Positions 32,964 through 43,815 of a DNA stretch of 64,000 nucleotides are shown here, one piece after another. Source of the DNA: Hemerocallis citrina. Lineage: Eukaryota; Streptophyta; Magnoliopsida; Asparagales; Asphodelaceae. The DNA lies in contig CM030366.1 of the NCBI GenBank assembly GCA_017893485.1, forward strand, positions 187,037,947 to 187,101,946. The letters run 5' to 3'. The first letter of the stretch is position 1. Each line of letters opens with the position of its first letter. A model generated the notes under the pieces. The model was not told where the DNA came from and did no database searches. It saw only the letters and a program-made list of their open reading frames with translations. The position numbers were made by a program, and so were the translations under genes.

Positions 32964-33690
32964 CATGACTAACGAGTCCAACCTTTTCAGATCCTCTATT
33001 GTCTTCTTCAATACAAAGCCTGACAATGAGATCTTCAATGCCCATTTCTTTTCGTTTATGCTTTAGGTAGTTCTTAAAGTCTTTCCAACCAGGTGGTAAT
33101 TTTTTAATTATACATGCTACTTGGAAACTTTCACTTAAGTTCATACCTTCAGTATGAATCTCATGCAAGATCAGTTGTAGTTCTTGAACTTGACTGATCA
33201 CTGTTTTAGAATCTACCATTTTATAGTCTAGGAAGTAGCCCACAATGAATTTCTTGGCACCGGCATCCTCAGTTTTATACTTATGGTCTAGTGATTCCCA
33301 AAGTTTAGCAGTTCTTTTGTCAATGTATACATTATACAAAGAATCAGCTAATCCGTTCATTGTGTAATTCCTACATAAGTAATCAGCATTTTTCCAAGCA
33401 TCCATAGCGGCAATGACTTGGTTATCTTGCTCATTTTTTTTAAGATTTGGAGCGTCTTCGTTCAAGAATCTTGCAAGATTCAGTGTGGTCAGATAGAACA
33501 TCATCTTCTATTGCCACCTTTTGAAATTCTGTCCGTTGAACTTCTCAGGTTTCTCCCCATGAGAGACTGAGATAGGTACAACGGTTGGCATTGACACTCG
33601 TGCCGCAGCAGCAGTCGGTACTTGCGTTGTATCAGCAACCAGCACTTGGACCGTTTCAGACATAACAACATTGTCCGATGCAGTAGTCAT
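32964..33690 (-). pseudogene. Ty1/copia gag (UBN2 type), interrupted and cut by the gap
   Basis: The minus-strand frame starts at 33690 (MTTASDNVVMSETVQVLV) and continues through GEKPEKFNGQNFKRWQ. An in-frame TAG at 33508-33510 interrupts it, then the same frame resumes ([50 protein letters not shown]), the hallmarks of the UBN2 / Retrotran_gag_2 domain. The gag forms the particle that packages the element RNA. The 3' part and all of pol would lie in or beyond the gap, and none is seen on the other side. With a nonsense codon the copy is inactive. Confidence 0.85.
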
Positions 33691-33899
33691 TTTGATTCTG
33701 AAAATTACACAACACGAGTGTAAGTTTTCCAGATTAAAGAAAAAGAAAAGAAGTGCCTCAAAATCGGAAATCAAGAAATTCAAAAATTTGTTTTAAGTTT
33801 GTTACAAAATTCTTTATAAAGTTTCTTTTACAATAAACTCAATTGATTGAGAGGCACAGAAAACAGAGAAGAAAAAAGGAGAGAAAGAAAAACCGAAAG

Positions 33900-34760
33900 G
33901 AAAAATGAAATAAATAAATAACAACTTACAAATAACCAATTTCAGATTACAAGTTGGAGTAGTCGAGGTCTGTGTATCACACAGTGTCCTTAAAACAGAT
34001 TTTGCCTCTTTCGGTTGCTGGATTGTGCGAAGGCATTTGTCTCCCAGGATGCAACGACCAGAGTGTTCACGTAGGCACCATGTAACACTCTCGAATCGAG
34101 CAGCAGCGTCAGAATCCTATCACCGACTTGCCAAACAGCAGGAGTGAAGAACATAATAGAACTCAGAGGAGGAAGGAAGAAGATTACTGGTGCAGGGAAG
34201 AAATGAGAGGGGAGGCCTCTATTTATAGAGCCAGGGTTAAAACTGTAATGGCAGACAAGTCTATGAATGCCTTCAGTATAACGGCAGACAATCAATTGAA
34301 TGCCGGCACTGTAACGACAGAAATCAATCATTGCCTTTGAATGCCTTCAGCGTAACGGCAAACAGAACATTCAATACTGCATTGAAAAGAAAAAACCGTT
34401 TCTGCATTTATTTCAGCCGTTTACAAAAGAAAAATCAAAACTGTAGCAAAAAGTGGCTCTACTCGGGGTGGTGGCTCTACACGGGGTGGGGTCATGTAGG
34501 TCCGGCATTCGTGTCAGCAGGTCGTGCGGGCGCACACAAGTCACATGTAATCCGATCCGAGATTTGCACCCCCCTGCGCGCGCGAGAGAGAGTCTCTCTT
34601 CTAGCTATCTTACAATTCTTAGAAGGAGGTTACTATATATCCGCTTCTATTTCCTTTGATTTTTCCGATGTGGGACTATGTCCCCTCAACCCTTTTTCAA
34701 GAATGAAAACGTCTTACTTTGAGAGACAATTTCTCATTCACCCCTTAACCGTTTTTAGCA
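33900..34760 (-). mobile_element. Probable 5' LTR and leader of the copia element
   Basis: Minus strand upstream of gag. A TATA box (CTCTATAAATAGAGG, about 34217-34230) is followed by a leader. Repeated words of the type GAATGCCTTCAG-TAACGGCAGAC occur upstream (34265-34365), as does CCGATGTGGGACTATGTCCC (about 34667-34686), common in copia LTRs. I cannot fix the TG and CA ends or the primer-binding site, so the boundaries are approximate. Confidence 0.45.
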
Positions 34761-34764
34761 AATA

Positions 34765-35090
34765 AATATATGATTTTGATCTACTCACGAAGAATAACAC
34801 AAATCAATCAGGATCTCTCAATAATTCATTGAGGATCTTACTCAAAAAATTGCTCAAAAATCGGTTCGTAAATGGTGTATAAAACACCCATTTTCTAATA
34901 GATATTTGTTATTCAGGTAACTTTACAGAAAACTTTTGAGCAGTTATTTGCTTCTTTTCCAAAGTCTATGAATTTCCCGATGCAATTCATACATTCCATA
35001 AGTCATTGTTATTAATATATTTATACTCATGAAATGTGGTAATTATATTGCAGTGTACTTTTATTCAATCTTGCATACCCAAACAGTAGT
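34765..35090. other. AT-rich DNA, nothing recognised
   Basis: Flank of the copia LTR; no feature supported. Confidence 0.4.
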
Positions 35091-35350
35091 GTTCAGCGGT
35101 GGCGGTGAGTTGTGTCAGAGGCAACGTTAGGAATTGTAATGGTGACCACGTGGGAGAGGCACGTGGGAGGTGGGAGGCGGCAGCAGTGGAGGAGAGGGGC
35201 ACATGGGAGGGGGGAGGCGGCAATGATGAAGGAGAGGGGCATGTCGGAGGTGGGAGGTGGGAGGCGGCATCGGCGGAGGAGAGGGAGGCGAAGGGTTTTG
35301 AAAGTGGGTCGGAGGTGAGGAGAAAGTGGGATGAGAAGGTGAACGATTGT
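35090..35350. repeat. G-rich imperfect tandem repeat
   Basis: Irregular copies of GGAGGTGGGAGGCGGCA alternating with GGAGAGGGGCA-type words. Short frames through it are Gly/Glu-rich by composition only, so I do not call a gene. Confidence 0.6.
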
Positions 35351-35498
35351 TTTTATTTATTGTAAACTAACTACACGTGTTAGTTTCCTACTTTTTTTCT
35401 CACATGTTAGCACGTGCTAGTTTCCTACTTTTCCTGTTCTTGCTTATTTCAAAATAGAGGAATGAGAGGGGTAAACATTCTCTCTCCTATTAGTATAA

Positions 35499-35690
35499 CT
35501 AGTAATTTACACGTGCGATGCACGTCTTAATAATTTAAAAAAAAATAAATAAAAACTTTGACGTAGTGAGGACTCGAACTTGAAACCTCCTTCATATTAG
35601 TTATGTACGTGCGTCACACGCGTTGATAGATTGACAAATGACAATAAGGCCTTCTCCCATTATAATATTAGTGATATATAGATATAATTA
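35499..35690 (-). mobile_element. Helitron family A, small copy on the minus strand
   Basis: Read on the minus strand it starts near TATCACTAATATTATAATGGG, has AGTTCGAGTCC (B-box-like), the hairpin GACGTGCATCGCACGTG and ends CTAG (plus-strand 35499-35502). About 190 bp, non-coding. It sits between two family-B Helitron pieces in the same orientation. Confidence 0.65.
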
Positions 35691-35697
35691 GTAGGAA

Positions 35698-36219
35698 CTA
35701 GTGTTACCCTTTGCAAATTGCACATCCTAAAATAGTTTTGAGGGACTCATAAAATTTAACTCCAAAAAACCGTGAGAGAATTATGAGAAACTTATGAATA
35801 TCATTCATACCGTAATTACTTAAATCTTTATTATCATTCTCATATAAGCAGATGGTTTAGAGAATCACTGTCAAACTATAATGTTATCCAATTGAATATT
35901 ACTAAAGCTAAAAAATACATGCAATGGAAAGATGTCGCAAATTCAACTATTTTTTGTTAACATGTATATTATAACATCATTAACATTTAGTAAATAGGTT
36001 ATAAATTATAAATCATGCATTATAGCACATGTTAAAATAAAGATGATGGACTAAGAAAATCATATAAAAATAATTGTATGAATTGTTTGCTTAATAATTT
36101 TGTGACATTGAGCAAGTGGGAGGGGAAGAGACAGTGTTTGAGGGATTTAGGTTTTTATTTTTTTTATTTTTTAATAAAATCATGTATAGTGCACGTGTTA
36201 GTTAAATAGGAATATTTAC
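35698..36219 (-). mobile_element. Helitron family B, copy 1, 3' part (rest at 51010-51090)
   Basis: On the minus strand the 3' end has the palindrome GTGCAATTTGC followed by AACACTAG (plus-strand CTAG 35698-35701). The sequence continues to 36219, where the Tat element begins, and resumes after it at 51010-51090. A second copy at 51091-51553 confirms the family. Confidence 0.6.
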
Positions 36220-36810
36220 TGATATGGCTAAAGTTGGGGTTAAATCGAGACCGTCCAGATCGATCACGAAATCTAGAGCACGGGGGTAAAAAGGTAATTT
36301 CACATACAGATGGATCCAAAACGGGTATTGGGCCTCCTTCTCACAGAACCAACCACCCGCGAATAGATCCACTTCAATTGGGTACGGGTCCCGACCCGAT
36401 ACAAGCCCAATCCACCAAGAAGAGAATCAGGCCACTGATTTGGTCAAATCAATAAACCTGATTAGCTCTCACCAGGGAATCAAGGCCTAACTCCCCAAAA
36501 CAGAATAGGAGGATTTTTCTCCTATTTGTTAGGCAGGAAATTAGGCCCCAAATCGTTCCAAAGGCGACTATAAATACAACCCCTCTACCACCGAGACCAG
36601 GTTAATTACTTTTTCACCACTTAAGCTCTTTCTTGATCTTTTCCTGATTACTGACAAGAGCGTCGGAGGGTGCGTCGCCGGAATCAACCCCGGTGTTTCG
36701 CACTTCCTTGTAGGTTGTGCCAGGAGCAAGGAGATCGAGTCAATCGTTCAGGTGTTTCCCGGACTCACAAATTCTATCTGTTTACCCCCACACCGAAATC
36801 AGCGGTAACA
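36220..36810 (+). repeat. Tat 5' LTR
   Basis: TGATATGG...GGTAACA, 591 bp. TATA box TATAAATA at 36569-36576. I find 3 differences from the 3' LTR (one in GCCTAACT(C/T)CCC, one in GTGC(G/A)TCGCC, one in CCTTG(T/C)AGG). Confidence 0.95.
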
Positions 36811-36831
36811 GATTGGCGCCGTCTGTGGGAA
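36811..36831 (+). promoter_or_regulatory. Tat primer-binding site
   Basis: ATTGGCGCCGTCTGTGGGAA begins one base after the LTR terminus and is the tRNA-complementary priming site typical of Tat elements. I do not assign the tRNA species. Confidence 0.75.
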
Positions 36832-36880
36832 GACCACCACACGAACGACCTCAGCTTCTCCTTCATCGCCTCCCATCGCC

Positions 36881-39800
36881 ATGCCTCCGAAGAAGAACAG
36901 ATCCAAAGGATCCAACCGGGTGGCCAACCCCGCCGACCCTACGGAGGATACCCCCGTCAACCAAATTCCCCAATCTGGGCTTCCTCCGCCGACCCAACCG
37001 GTCCAGCCTCCTCATCCTCAGCAGCAACCGAACAATGGTCCCGCCGGTCTCAACGGCCAGAAGCTGAAGCAGCCCATCCAGGACCATGTCTCGGTCCATA
37101 ACGGGTCCTCGGACTCGATGGCCTCCCATAACCCCGACCGGAACCGCCAGAAGGAGAACGACCTCCGCACGCACCTTGACGAGAGGCGGGCCCGAGCGGA
37201 GGCCTCCCGACAGCGTCAGGGCGAGCGGTCACCTCGTCGCCGAGACAGACAGAGATCTCCGTACCGGAGAGGCCGAGCGGCATCTCCCGAACACCGAAGG
37301 AGGAGGCCGCGTTCCCCCGAGGATCGGCATCGTACGAGGGACCGTGAGGTACCTATCAGCCGTGCCGAGTTCCTCCAGTTTCAGGAGACTGTACTGCAGG
37401 CCCTGAACGCCCGTGCCAACAACCAAAACCCCCCGAGGGTCCCAACACCCCCTCGGATTCCCAGTCCTCACCGCCGGTCACGAAGTCCTCTCCAGGCTCC
37501 CAGTCGTCAGCAACATTACAGTCCCCTCCGATCCGAGGGATACCGGCGCCGAAGTCCACGCTCTCCCTCTTATGATGAAGAGTCCGAAGGGTCATACGGT
37601 TACCGGCGAGGGGACGATGCCTTTGACCGCCGCCTCCATGAGGTGGAGAGGCGCATTGTCCGTATGGACCGAGAAGGGGAGTCCAGAGCAGGGACTGTCC
37701 GCCCAAACCGACCGCCCTTCTCTCGGACAATCATGGAAGCTCGCATACCGAGGGGTTTCAAACCTCCACAGTTTGAAACGTACTCAGGCGAGTCCGACCC
37801 AGTAGATCACGTCGAGAGTTTTAAGACTCTGATGCTGATCCACCAAGTCTCCGATGCCATACTCTGCAGGACCTTCCCGGCCACCCTTCGGGGTTCGGCT
37901 CGGGAATGGTATTCCAGGCTTGCCCCCGCCTCCATCTTTTCATTTGAGCAGTTTGAGACGCTGTTCATAACTCACTTTGTGAGCAGCCGACGGGCCGAGA
38001 AGACGAGTCTCTCCCTTCTGAACCTCCGACAGGAAAGGGGAGAGAAGCTGCGTGACTATGTGAAGAGGTTCACTGCAGAAGTCAGGTCGATCGCCTCCTT
38101 AGACCAATCCGTGGCAACAGTGGCGTTCCAGTCGAACGTCCTCAACTCCAACCTCCGCTCGTCCCTAGCAAAGAAGCCGCCTACCAACTTCGCCGACCTC
38201 CTACTGAGGTGCGAGAAATACATCCGAGCCGAGGAGGCCGAGTCCCTCCCGAATTTCGGAGGACCCTCCTCCGGCTCGAAGAGGAAGGCAACGGAGGAAG
38301 AGGGGGCCAAGAAGACTATGAAGGACGGAGGCGGCCAGCGTCGTCCTCCCCCCAGGTTCGAGAAATTCACGCCCCTCACAACTAATGTCTCCACTATCCT
38401 CATGGAGGTAGAGAAGGAGGGGGTCCTCCCTCCAGCCCCGAGGATGCACAAACCGGCGAAGAGGAGGGACAAAGACAAGTGGTGTCGGTATCACCGGGAC
38501 CACGGGCACGAGACGAATGACTGTCGGGCTTTGAGAGATGAGATCGAAGCTCTCATCCGAAGGGGGCAGTTGGCGAAGTTCGTGAAGGCTAACGATCGGA
38601 CAGATCGGAACTCTCCTCCCCCTCGGGGGGCTAACAAGCGGTGCGAAGTAACGCCTGAGTTCGAAGAAGAAAGGGTTCTGCACATGATCCACGGGGGTCC
38701 CATGGGCGGCAACTCTAATACGTCCCGGAAAGCCTTCGTCCGAGAGGTGAACTCGGTCCACGGTGCTCCTCCTCCCAAGGGCTTCGGTGTGCCCGTGTCC
38801 TTCTCCGACGCTGATCTCGAAGGAGTCCGAACCCCTCACTGTGATGCCCTCGTCATCGACCTCCGCATGGCCAACTTCAAGGTGCAGAGGATTTTGGTTG
38901 ACAACGGGAGTTCGGTCAACATTCTATTCCTCTCGGCCTTCCAGGGCCTCCAGCTGTCCCGAGACCGTCTCAAACCGGCCGGATACACTCTACACGGGTT
39001 CACGGGGGTCCCGGTAACCATCGAAGGGGTAATAACCCTCGACGTTACTGCGGGGAGCACCCCTACTACCCGGACCGAGCCCATGGACTTCATGGTCGTT
39101 GACGTCCCGGCAGCATACAATGTCATCCTCGGTCGCCCCGGCCTGGCCGCCCTTGAGGCCGTCCCATCAGCATACCATTTGAAGATGAAGTTCCCCACTC
39201 GGTCGGGAGTAGGGGAAGTCAGGGGGAGCCAGGAAACAGCCCGGAAGTGCTACATGACTTCCACCGGGGGACCAGTGCTTTCGCTCGAGACCCTCGAGAT
39301 CCCCGAGCCGAAGGCTCGCCCAACGTCCGAACCAGCGGACGAGTTGGAAGAAGTACTCTTCTCCGACGAGGATCCGAGCCGGAAATTCCTCGTCAGCAAG
39401 TCCTTACCGACCGTGCTATTCTCCGACCTTGTGAGATGCATCCGGGGTAACCGCGACCTATTTGCTTGGTCGGCCGCGGATATGCCCGGCATCTCCGAAG
39501 ACTTGCTCGTCCACCGCCTAAGTGTCGAGCCGGGGTGCAAACCGGTTCAGCAGAAGAGGCGAAAGTTCGCTCCCGAGCGACAGCAGGCAATCAAGGAGGA
39601 AGTGAATAAGCTGTTGAAGGCCAAGTTCATCCAGGAGGTGAATTATCCCGAGTGGTTGTCGAATGTTGTGATGGTCAAGAAGTCCAACGGCTCGTGGAGG
39701 ATATGCATCGACTTCACCGACCTCAACAAAGCGTGTCCGAAGGATCCCTTCCCTCTCCCGAACATCGACACCCTAATCGACGCCACCTCGGGCCATGAGC

Positions 39801-42589
39801 TCCTCAGCTTCATGGATGCCTTCTCGGGCTACAACCAAATCCGGATGTTCCCTCCGGACATCCCGAAGACCTCCTTCGTCACCGACCAAGGCCTCTACTG
39901 CTACCGAGTAATGCCGTTCGGTTTGAAGAACGCGGGAGCCACCTACCAGCGCCTCGTTAACAAGGTCTTTCAGCATCAGATCGGCCGAAATATGGAGGTG
40001 TACGTCGATGACATGCTCGTCAAGAGCATCCACGGTACCGACCATGTAGCCGACCTCCAAGAGGCGTTCGGCGTGTTGAGGAAGTACAACATGCGGCTGA
40101 ACCCGGACAAGTGTGCGTTCGGAGTCTCCTCTGGCAAGTTCCTCGGTTTCATGGTGAGCCAGCGGGGGATTGAAGCTAACCCCGAAAAGATCAAAGCCAT
40201 ATTAGACATGGCCCCGCCTCGGAACGTCAGAGAAGTGCAGAAGCTCACCGGTCGGCTCGCAGCCATCGGTCGGTTCCTCTCCAAGTCAGGGGAAAAGTGC
40301 CTTCCCTTCTTCAAGGCACTCCGAGGCGCTAAGGGATTTGAATGGGGCGAGGCGCAGCAAGCGTCGTTCGACCAGCTGAAAGCCTATTTGGTGAACCCCC
40401 CTCTGCTCAGTAAGCCGGTCCCAGGCGAGCCTCTCTTTCTCTACTTGGCAGCCTCCGAGCAGTCCCTGAGCGCTGTCCTGGTCAGAGAAGAGGACCGGAC
40501 CCAGAGGCCTATTTACTACGTGAGCAAGGTACTTCGGGATGCCGAGCTCCGTTATCCGGGGATAGAAAAGATAGCCTACGCCCTCGTCATGGCAGCAAGA
40601 AAGCTTCGGCCCTACTTCCAATCTCATTCAGTCATCGTCCTCACCGATCAACCGCTCAAGCAAGTCCTCCATAAACCCGAAACCTCGGGCCGGCTGATGA
40701 AGTGGTCGATAGAGTTGAGTCAGCACGACATCTCCTATCAACCTCGGACGGCAATTAAGGCACAGGCCCTCGCCGACTTCATTGTAGAATCCACCATCCC
40801 CGAGGTCGGCCACGTCCCGAACGGACCCCCCATTTGGACAGTCTTTGTGGACGGATCCTCTTGCAATGAGGGAAGCGGCGCCGGCATCATCCTGAACGGT
40901 CCTGATGGCTTCGTCCTACAGTACGCGATCCGCATGAGCTTCAAGGCCTCGAACAACGAGGCGGAGTACGAGGCACTCATAGCCGGTCTCGGACTCGCGC
41001 GAAGCGCTGGGGCGCATCGTCTCCGGATTCACAGTGATTCCCAGCTGGTCGTGAACCAGGTCTTGGGCGAATATGAAGCCCGGGACGAACGGATGGCGAA
41101 GTACCTCGCCAAGGTCCGGGGTCTCATGGGTCGATTCGAAGAAGCCATCATCCAGCGGGTCCCTCGGGAGGAAAACGCACAGGCCGATGCACTTTCCAAG
41201 TTGGCCTCGTCCTCTTTACAAGGACTCGAGCAGACCGTACTAATTGAAGTCCTCGCTAAGCCGAGCATCGAAGACGAGGCACTAGGCTCGGCGGAGTCAT
41301 TGCCAGTCATGCTGCAAGACAACTGGATGAAGCCACTGGTAGAATTTCTAAGGGATGGAGTTCTGCCCTCAGATCCCAAAGAAGCTCGCCGAGTTAGAAC
41401 CCGAGCCGAGCGCTATGTCTTAATCGAGGGCATCCTATACAAGTGCTCCTTCTCCCAAATGGACGGCCGACCATATCTACGATGCCTCTCTCCGGAACAG
41501 GCCGAATATGCCCTACAGGAGCTTCATGAAGGGATCGGCGGGGCACACTCGGGATTTAGGTCCCTGGCCCGAAAAGCTCTGAATTATGGGTACTTCTGGC
41601 CGACACTTCTCCAAGACGCCGAGCGACACGTTCGGCAGTGCGGCTCCTGCCAGAGACACTCCAACATCCGACGCCTCCCTCAAGCCAACCTCGCCTCCCT
41701 ATCGAGCCCTATCCCCTTCGCGATGTGGGGAATGGACTTGGTAGGGCCTTTCCCCCCAGCTCCGGGTCAGCTCAAGTTTTTAGTCGTCGCAATCGACTAC
41801 TTCTCGAAGTGGGTCGAGGCCGAGCCCCTCGCCACGATAACCGAGAACAAAGTGGTGCAGTTCTTCTGGAAGAACATTATATGCAGATTCGGCGTCCCGC
41901 GCGTCCTCGTGACAGATAATGGGACCCAGTTCACTGGCTCAGCATTCCGAACCCTGTGCGACGACCTCGTCATTCAACAGCGTTTCTCGTCCGTCTCGCA
42001 CCCCCAGTCGAACGGACAAGCCGAGAACGCTAACAAACAGATCCTTGCGGGAATCAAGAAGAGGTTGGATAAGTGCTCCAAAGGGCAGTGGGTCGATCAA
42101 CTCCCTAATGTGTTGTGGAACTACCGCACAAGCAAGCGGACGCCCACGGGAGAGTCCCCTTTCAGCCTTACTTATGGGGCCGAAGCCGTAATACCCCTCG
42201 AGGTCGGGATTCCTTCCCCTCGGCTCATCGCCTATGACGAAGCACAGAATGCCAGGGAACTCAGAGGAAACTTGGACCTGATAGATGAACTGAGGGAAAG
42301 GGCATCGATTCGGCAGCAGAATTACAGAAGGAGAGTCGAGCTAGCCTACAACAAGAAAGTCCGACCCGCCAACCTTGAACAAGGAGACCTGGTGTTGAGA
42401 AAGCTAGCCATATCCCTCCCCAGTCAGAGGGGCAAGCTAGCTCCGAATTGGGAAGGGCCGTACCGGGTCGCAAAAGTTGTTCGGCCTGGAGCATATCGAC
42501 TTGAGGACATGGATGGTAGAGAGCTTCCGAGGACCTGGAATGCCGATCACCTCCTGAAATACCAAGAGAGCCCCCCGGCGCCTCTCTAA
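36881..42589 (+). CDS. Tat gag-pol polyprotein, one open frame of 1902 codons
   Basis: The domains in order are a basic, Arg/Pro-rich leader (1-290); retrotransposon gag (about 295-440, with GSAREWYSRLAP); a C/H zinc-binding motif CRYHRDHGHETNDC (about 535-548); aspartic protease with VDNGSS (D674); reverse transcriptase with YVDDM (D1043, D1044); RNase H with LTDQPLKQVL (about 1254); a second RNase H with FVDGSS (D1324) and AQADALSKLAS; and integrase with an HHCC motif (H1549 to about C1590) and catalytic D1619, D1679 and E1715 (NGQAEN), ending in a chromodomain-less tail GPYRVAKVVRPGAY. No stop or frameshift is seen, and gag and pol are not separated. The encoded proteins would package, copy and integrate the element RNA. 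The start ATG follows the LTR by 70 bp. Confidence 0.96.
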   Translation: MPPKKNRSKGSNRVANPADPTEDTPVNQIPQSGLPPPTQPVQPPHPQQQPNNGPAGLNGQKLKQPIQDHVSVHNGSSDSMASHNPDRNRQKENDLRTHLDERRARAEASRQRQGERSPRRRDRQRSPYRRGRAASPEHRRRRPRSPEDRHRTRDREVPISRAEFLQFQETVLQALNARANNQNPPRVPTPPRIPSPHRRSRSPLQAPSRQQHYSPLRSEGYRRRSPRSPSYDEESEGSYGYRRGDDAFDRRLHEVERRIVRMDREGESRAGTVRPNRPPFSRTIMEARIPRGFKPPQFETYSGESDPVDHVESFKTLMLIHQVSDAILCRTFPATLRGSAREWYSRLAPASIFSFEQFETLFITHFVSSRRAEKTSLSLLNLRQERGEKLRDYVKRFTAEVRSIASLDQSVATVAFQSNVLNSNLRSSLAKKPPTNFADLLLRCEKYIRAEEAESLPNFGGPSSGSKRKATEEEGAKKTMKDGGGQRRPPPRFEKFTPLTTNVSTILMEVEKEGVLPPAPRMHKPAKRRDKDKWCRYHRDHGHETNDCRALRDEIEALIRRGQLAKFVKANDRTDRNSPPPRGANKRCEVTPEFEEERVLHMIHGGPMGGNSNTSRKAFVREVNSVHGAPPPKGFGVPVSFSDADLEGVRTPHCDALVIDLRMANFKVQRILVDNGSSVNILFLSAFQGLQLSRDRLKPAGYTLHGFTGVPVTIEGVITLDVTAGSTPTTRTEPMDFMVVDVPAAYNVILGRPGLAALEAVPSAYHLKMKFPTRSGVGEVRGSQETARKCYMTSTGGPVLSLETLEIPEPKARPTSEPADELEEVLFSDEDPSRKFLVSKSLPTVLFSDLVRCIRGNRDLFAWSAADMPGISEDLLVHRLSVEPGCKPVQQKRRKFAPERQQAIKEEVNKLLKAKFIQEVNYPEWLSNVVMVKKSNGSWRICIDFTDLNKACPKDPFPLPNIDTLIDATSGHELLSFMDAFSGYNQIRMFPPDIPKTSFVTDQGLYCYRVMPFGLKNAGATYQRLVNKVFQHQIGRNMEVYVDDMLVKSIHGTDHVADLQEAFGVLRKYNMRLNPDKCAFGVSSGKFLGFMVSQRGIEANPEKIKAILDMAPPRNVREVQKLTGRLAAIGRFLSKSGEKCLPFFKALRGAKGFEWGEAQQASFDQLKAYLVNPPLLSKPVPGEPLFLYLAASEQSLSAVLVREEDRTQRPIYYVSKVLRDAELRYPGIEKIAYALVMAARKLRPYFQSHSVIVLTDQPLKQVLHKPETSGRLMKWSIELSQHDISYQPRTAIKAQALADFIVESTIPEVGHVPNGPPIWTVFVDGSSCNEGSGAGIILNGPDGFVLQYAIRMSFKASNNEAEYEALIAGLGLARSAGAHRLRIHSDSQLVVNQVLGEYEARDERMAKYLAKVRGLMGRFEEAIIQRVPREENAQADALSKLASSSLQGLEQTVLIEVLAKPSIEDEALGSAESLPVMLQDNWMKPLVEFLRDGVLPSDPKEARRVRTRAERYVLIEGILYKCSFSQMDGRPYLRCLSPEQAEYALQELHEGIGGAHSGFRSLARKALNYGYFWPTLLQDAERHVRQCGSCQRHSNIRRLPQANLASLSSPIPFAMWGMDLVGPFPPAPGQLKFLVVAIDYFSKWVEAEPLATITENKVVQFFWKNIICRFGVPRVLVTDNGTQFTGSAFRTLCDDLVIQQRFSSVSHPQSNGQAENANKQILAGIKKRLDKCSKGQWVDQLPNVLWNYRTSKRTPTGESPFSLTYGAEAVIPLEVGIPSPRLIAYDEAQNARELRGNLDLIDELRERASIRQQNYRRRVELAYNKKVRPANLEQGDLVLRKLAISLPSQRGKLAPNWEGPYRVAKVVRPGAYRLEDMDGRELPRTWNADHLLKYQESPPAPL

Positions 42590-42735
42590 GTAATCCGAGG
42601 TGTCGCGCCATTCCTCTCCTTTAACTTGTAACCTGTTCTATGAATCCCACTATGTAAAACGGTTCGCCGTCAAATATCAAATAAAGAAAGTTCCATTTTG
42701 TTTTTGAATTTGCCTGTTTTTTCCTCCCCTCTTTA
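42590..42735 (+). terminator. Tat region just after pol
   Basis: Contains the polyadenylation-like word AATAAAG at about 42680. It bridges the pol stop and the tandem array. Confidence 0.35.
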
Positions 42736-43284
42736 CTATACCGATGGTTCGGAGTCCAACACTCGGCTCGACTTTACCTCCTCGGTTCGTCTCCGGACGA
42801 ACCAGGGGTAGATCGCCGTTCGGAATTGCTCCCACAGCCGTTGAACTACACCGATGGTTCGGAGTCCAACACTCGGCTCGACTTTACCTCCTCGGTTCGT
42901 CTCCGGACGAACCAGGGGTAGATCGCCGTTCGGAATTGCTCCCACAGCCGTTGAACTACACCGATGGTTCGGAGTCCAACACTCGGCTCGACTTTACCTC
43001 CTCGGTTCGTCTCCGGACGAACCAGGGGTAGATCGCCGTTCGGAATTGCTCCCACAGCCGTTGAACTACACCGATGGTTCGGAGTCCAACACTCGGCTCG
43101 ACTTTACCTCCTCGGTTCGTCTCCGGACGAACCAGGGGTAGATCGCCGTTCGGAATTGCTCCCACAGCCGTTGAACTACACCGATGGTTCGGAGTCCAAC
43201 ACTCGGCTCGACTTTACCTCCTCGGTTCGTCTCCGGACGAACCAGGGGTAGATCGCCGTTCGGAATTGCTCCCACAGCCGTTGG
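42736..43284 (+). repeat. Tat 3' array: five 110-bp tandem units
   Basis: Units start at 42736, 42846, 42956, 43066 and 43176 and look essentially identical, the last ending near 43284. Each contains a hairpin GGTTCGTC-TCCG-GACGAACC. Variable tandem repeats after pol are a known property of Tat/Ogre elements and can seed satellites. Reading frames through it recur every 110 bp on both strands and are repeat artefacts. Confidence 0.95.
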
Positions 43285-43364
43285 ACTATGCCCAAGGTCC
43301 GGAACACGCATCCAGACCACTCCTGACTGACAGCCGAGGGTCGAAGGCAGACATATCCGGTCGG

Positions 43365-43560
43365 CATCCGAGCAAGTGCCTTCCCGAGCTGGTAAACGGG
43401 GAAAACACACTTCCTCCTCAACTTTCGTGCCTGATCTTCCTCAGACGGCTCAGATCGTGCCACTCGCGCAAAACGACAAGATAACATTTTCTTGGAAAGC
43501 GAGCCACCTCGAGATCCGCGCCTACATTCAACGGCTCAGATCTCGCCACGGCGAAATAGC
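43365..43560 (+). repeat. Dispersed direct repeat R, copy 1
   Basis: Starts with the theme GTGCCTTCCCGAGCTGGTAAA, later ACGACAAGATAAC, then TTTTCTTGG and CAACGGCTCAGATC-CGCCACG. Other copies lie at 48223-48410, 49610-49825 and 49861-50000. Confidence 0.8.
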
Positions 43561-43723
43561 ACTCTCGAGAACATCGCCGTGTCAGACCCACTAAGCGACA
43601 AATCGCCGTACCCCGGGGGATCCATTCGACTGAATAAACACACTCAGTTCAGATAGTTCGGCACGGCCAACACAGTTATAAACAAAGACAGACGTACAAA
43701 AAAAAAAAAACACCGAAAGGAGA

Positions 43724-43729
43724 TTTTAT
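43724..43729 (-). terminator. Polyadenylation signal of the Tat antisense gene
   Basis: AATAAA on the minus strand, 87 bp beyond the last antisense stop codon (43816). It supports an independent antisense transcript. Confidence 0.5.
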
Positions 43730-43815
43730 TAAATATCGGCGTACAGTACAAAATAGACCATTACAAAAGTGTCGGCAAACAAAACATACACCCCCCGACC
43801 CACTACACTTGTCTT

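Noticed and set aside
32394..33066. Frames spanning the N gap
   Set aside because: They consist mostly of unknown residues; only the minus-strand copia gag side is supported.
37086..42611. Many overlapping frames on both strands across gag-pol
   Set aside because: Shadows of the GC-rich 1902-codon frame, with no domain of their own.
42744..43484. Series of 95- to 136-codon frames after Tat pol
   Set aside because: They recur every 110 bp on both strands and come from the tandem array.
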